Assembly (NCBI GenBank): GCA_947585525.1
Contig: CANPXA010000116.1
Coordinates: forward strand, 1-5,868
Direction: 5' to 3'
Source of the DNA: an uncultured Akkermansia sp.
GTDB taxonomy: Bacteria > Verrucomicrobiota > Verrucomicrobiia > Verrucomicrobiales > Akkermansiaceae
Length of the DNA: 5,868 nucleotides
This document shows, piece after piece, positions 5,156 through 5,868 of the stretch (positions are counted from its first letter, which is position 1; each line of letters starts with the position of its first letter). The translations under genes were made by a program, and so were the position numbers. Below the pieces are notes generated by a model. That model did no database searches. It saw only the letters and a list, made by a program, of their open reading frames with translations, and was not told the origin of the DNA.

Positions 5156-5171
5156 CCTCAAAATGTATCAC
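5156..5171. promoter_or_regulatory. Second, degenerate NrdR box
   Basis: Compared with the NrdR consensus ACACWATATATWGTGT, this 16-mer keeps the C, A, A, T and T core positions but loses the right G half. It is separated from the strong box by exactly 16 bp, the linker normal for NrdR box pairs. That spacing is the main reason for the call. Confidence 0.5.
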
Positions 5172-5190
5172 TCTTTTCCCGAATTTGCCA
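5162..5190 (-). promoter_or_regulatory. Promoter candidate B for nrdD, overlapping the NrdR boxes
   Basis: On the minus strand TGGCAA (5190-5185), 17 bases, then TGA-TACATT (extended -10, 5167-5162). The hexamers are weak, but the -35 touches the strong NrdR box and the -10 sits in the degenerate one, the usual arrangement for NrdR repression. Confidence 0.3.
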
Positions 5191-5203
5191 CTAAATATTG
5201 TGG
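5188..5203. promoter_or_regulatory. NrdR box (strong)
   Basis: CCACTAAATATTGTGG matches the palindromic NrdR consensus ACACWATATATWGTGT at 13 of 16 positions, including all core bases (C4, A6, A8, T9, T11, G13). NrdR is the ATP/dATP-sensing repressor of ribonucleotide reductase operons, and the site is upstream of nrdD, so this fits the context very well. Confidence 0.75.
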
Positions 5204-5369
5204 TCTCTTCTTTTCGCCTTTTTGTCCTTCTTTGCTTCCCTCCCTCCCCTTCATTCCAACTTTTCCTCCCATCCTTCTCCCCTGCCCCAACCACTACCCG
5301 CTGGGGGTCAAAAAAAATTTAATTTTTCTTAAGAATCTCATTTCTTTCTCCTGCTCCCCGGTAGGTCTC

Positions 5370-5570
5370 GCCGACGCCGGCTCATTCGTCTCATGGTCTT
5401 CTCTGCATCGAACAACGCCACCCATGGACTTGTCCAAGCTCTCCTCGATGCCGGGGCAGACGGGTCGCACAATAAACAACGCCGGCAAATCCATCTTGCA
5501 GCTCGCAAAAGAGCAAAAGCTGGGAGATGACGTCATCAAACTCCTCCAGGAACACGGCGCGAAGGAGTGA
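5370..5570 (+). pseudogene. Ankyrin-repeat protein remnant with frameshifts
   Basis: From 5393 one frame reads SASNNATHGLVQALLDAGAD then GSHNK, a typical ankyrin unit. Dropping one base near 5477 moves to the next frame, NAGKSILQLAKEQ then LGDDVIKLLQEHGAKE and a TGA stop, with exactly the spacing of a normal ankyrin turn. Before 5393 a third piece (ADAGSFVSW at 5370-5396) seems to be in the shifted frame again, so at least one more frameshift is likely. There is no start codon or further repeat upstream. It looks like the decayed C-terminal end of a longer ankyrin protein, 12 bp from the convergent gene at 5583. Confidence 0.75.
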
Positions 5571-5582
5571 GGGGAGAATCGC

Positions 5583-5868
5583 TCAGGGAAGCTGCGACCG
5601 GTCCCATTCAGCACGCGCTTCGTCCAGGCGCGATAAGAGCCTTTCCTTCACCCGTTCGTAGGCTTGGGTGGGAGAAAAATCAATGGAGGGACGAAGTATG
5701 GGGCGAGTGTCGTTCAGGAAGGACTCATCCTTCATCTTTTCATCCATATTTAGCAGGAACTCGCGTTCCGTCGGAATGGAAGAAGCGCTTCCTTTCATGT
5801 ATTGGCAAAAGGAGAGAAGTACGGCATGCGGGTTAATGGTCGCGTGATTCAACGCGTAATCTACGTCG
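5583..5868 (-). CDS. C-terminal part of probable AbiEii/AbiGii-type nucleotidyltransferase toxin, cut by window edge
   Basis: The frame is open from the right edge and gives 94 residues to a TGA stop. The pattern, a helix (VDYALNHATINPHAVLLSF), then TEREFLLNMDEKMKDESF, then LNDTRPILRPSIDFSP and AYERVKERLLSRL, resembles the C-terminal helical part of AbiEii toxins, where an F-xx-D-xRP-L segment is followed by an aromatic-D/S and a final A-x3-V helix. The catalytic nucleotidyltransferase half would lie beyond the window, so the call rests on C-terminal pattern only. In a typical type IV toxin-antitoxin pair an AbiEi-like antitoxin gene would be found just upstream, to the right. The TTG at 5852 is not the true start, since the frame continues. 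Confidence 0.55.
   Translation of the reverse strand, partial: DVDYALNHATINPHAVLLSFCQYMKGSASSIPTEREFLLNMDEKMKDESFLNDTRPILRPSIDFSPTQAYERVKERLLSRLDEARAEWDRSQLP

Larger units (their letters stand above)
5136..5369. other. Pyrimidine-rich plus-strand stretch with an AT-rich patch
   Basis: The plus strand from about 5140 to 5300 is strongly C/T-rich, broken mainly by the NrdR box region. At 5309-5335 comes an A-run then TTTAATTTTTCTTAAGAA, with the 10-bp palindrome TTCTTAAGAA. The frames through it are low-complexity and have no domain. It is intergenic between nrdD and the ankyrin remnant. Confidence 0.55.

Noticed and set aside
5103..5294. 63-residue minus-strand frame
   Set aside because: Low-complexity Lys/Gly/Glu peptide caused by the purine-rich minus strand, overlying the NrdR boxes.
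4575..5570. 331-residue plus-strand frame ending in the ankyrin piece
   Set aside because: It joins antisense nrdD, the pyrimidine-rich intergenic tract and one frame of the ankyrin remnant. Only the last part is real homology.

Overview
The window looks like bacterial chromosome from an organism that can make DNA precursors without oxygen. Its core is a minus-strand locus for class III (oxygen-sensitive, glycyl-radical) ribonucleotide reductase. I cannot fix the taxon. The large amount of non-coding repeat DNA, the lack of a clear Shine-Dalgarno site on several genes and the style of the proteins would fit a gut- or mouth-type Verrucomicrobiota or Bacteroidota, but this is a weak inference.

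Layout. Positions 1-443 and 922-1601 are intergenic mosaics of short modules. They include heptamer arrays (AATTCGT)n, a 110-bp element present twice at about 86% identity with no gaps, a short hairpin module, and small cassettes with GC-rich stems. Between them lies a minus-strand gene (442-921) for a small, probably exported protein with a Cys/His cluster; its stop codon sits inside a heptamer array. Next, all on the minus strand, come nrdD (4829-2700), a 70-residue gene (2664-2452) and nrdG (2300-1602). Two terminator-like hairpins with near-identical T-rich tails separate the 70-residue gene from nrdG. Upstream of nrdD is a leader of roughly 270-330 bases, then a probable pair of NrdR boxes (5156-5171 and 5188-5203) and a long pyrimidine-rich stretch. 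The right end holds a frameshifted ankyrin-repeat remnant (+) and the C-terminal part of a probable AbiEii-type nucleotidyltransferase toxin (-) that runs off the edge.

How the genes work together. The 709-residue NrdD has the ATP cone, the catalytic barrel with its cysteines and the start of the C-terminal zinc knuckle, but ends before the glycyl-radical motif. The motif, RVMGY followed by FNAGKQGEF, is in the separate 70-residue protein. The reductase is therefore split: NrdD supplies the active site, the small protein supplies the radical glycine, and NrdG, a radical-SAM enzyme, would make the radical. The split gene has its own stop, a 35-bp gap and its own ATG, so it does not look like a single-base frameshift. 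This is the most interesting feature of the window; the mosaic repeat system is second.
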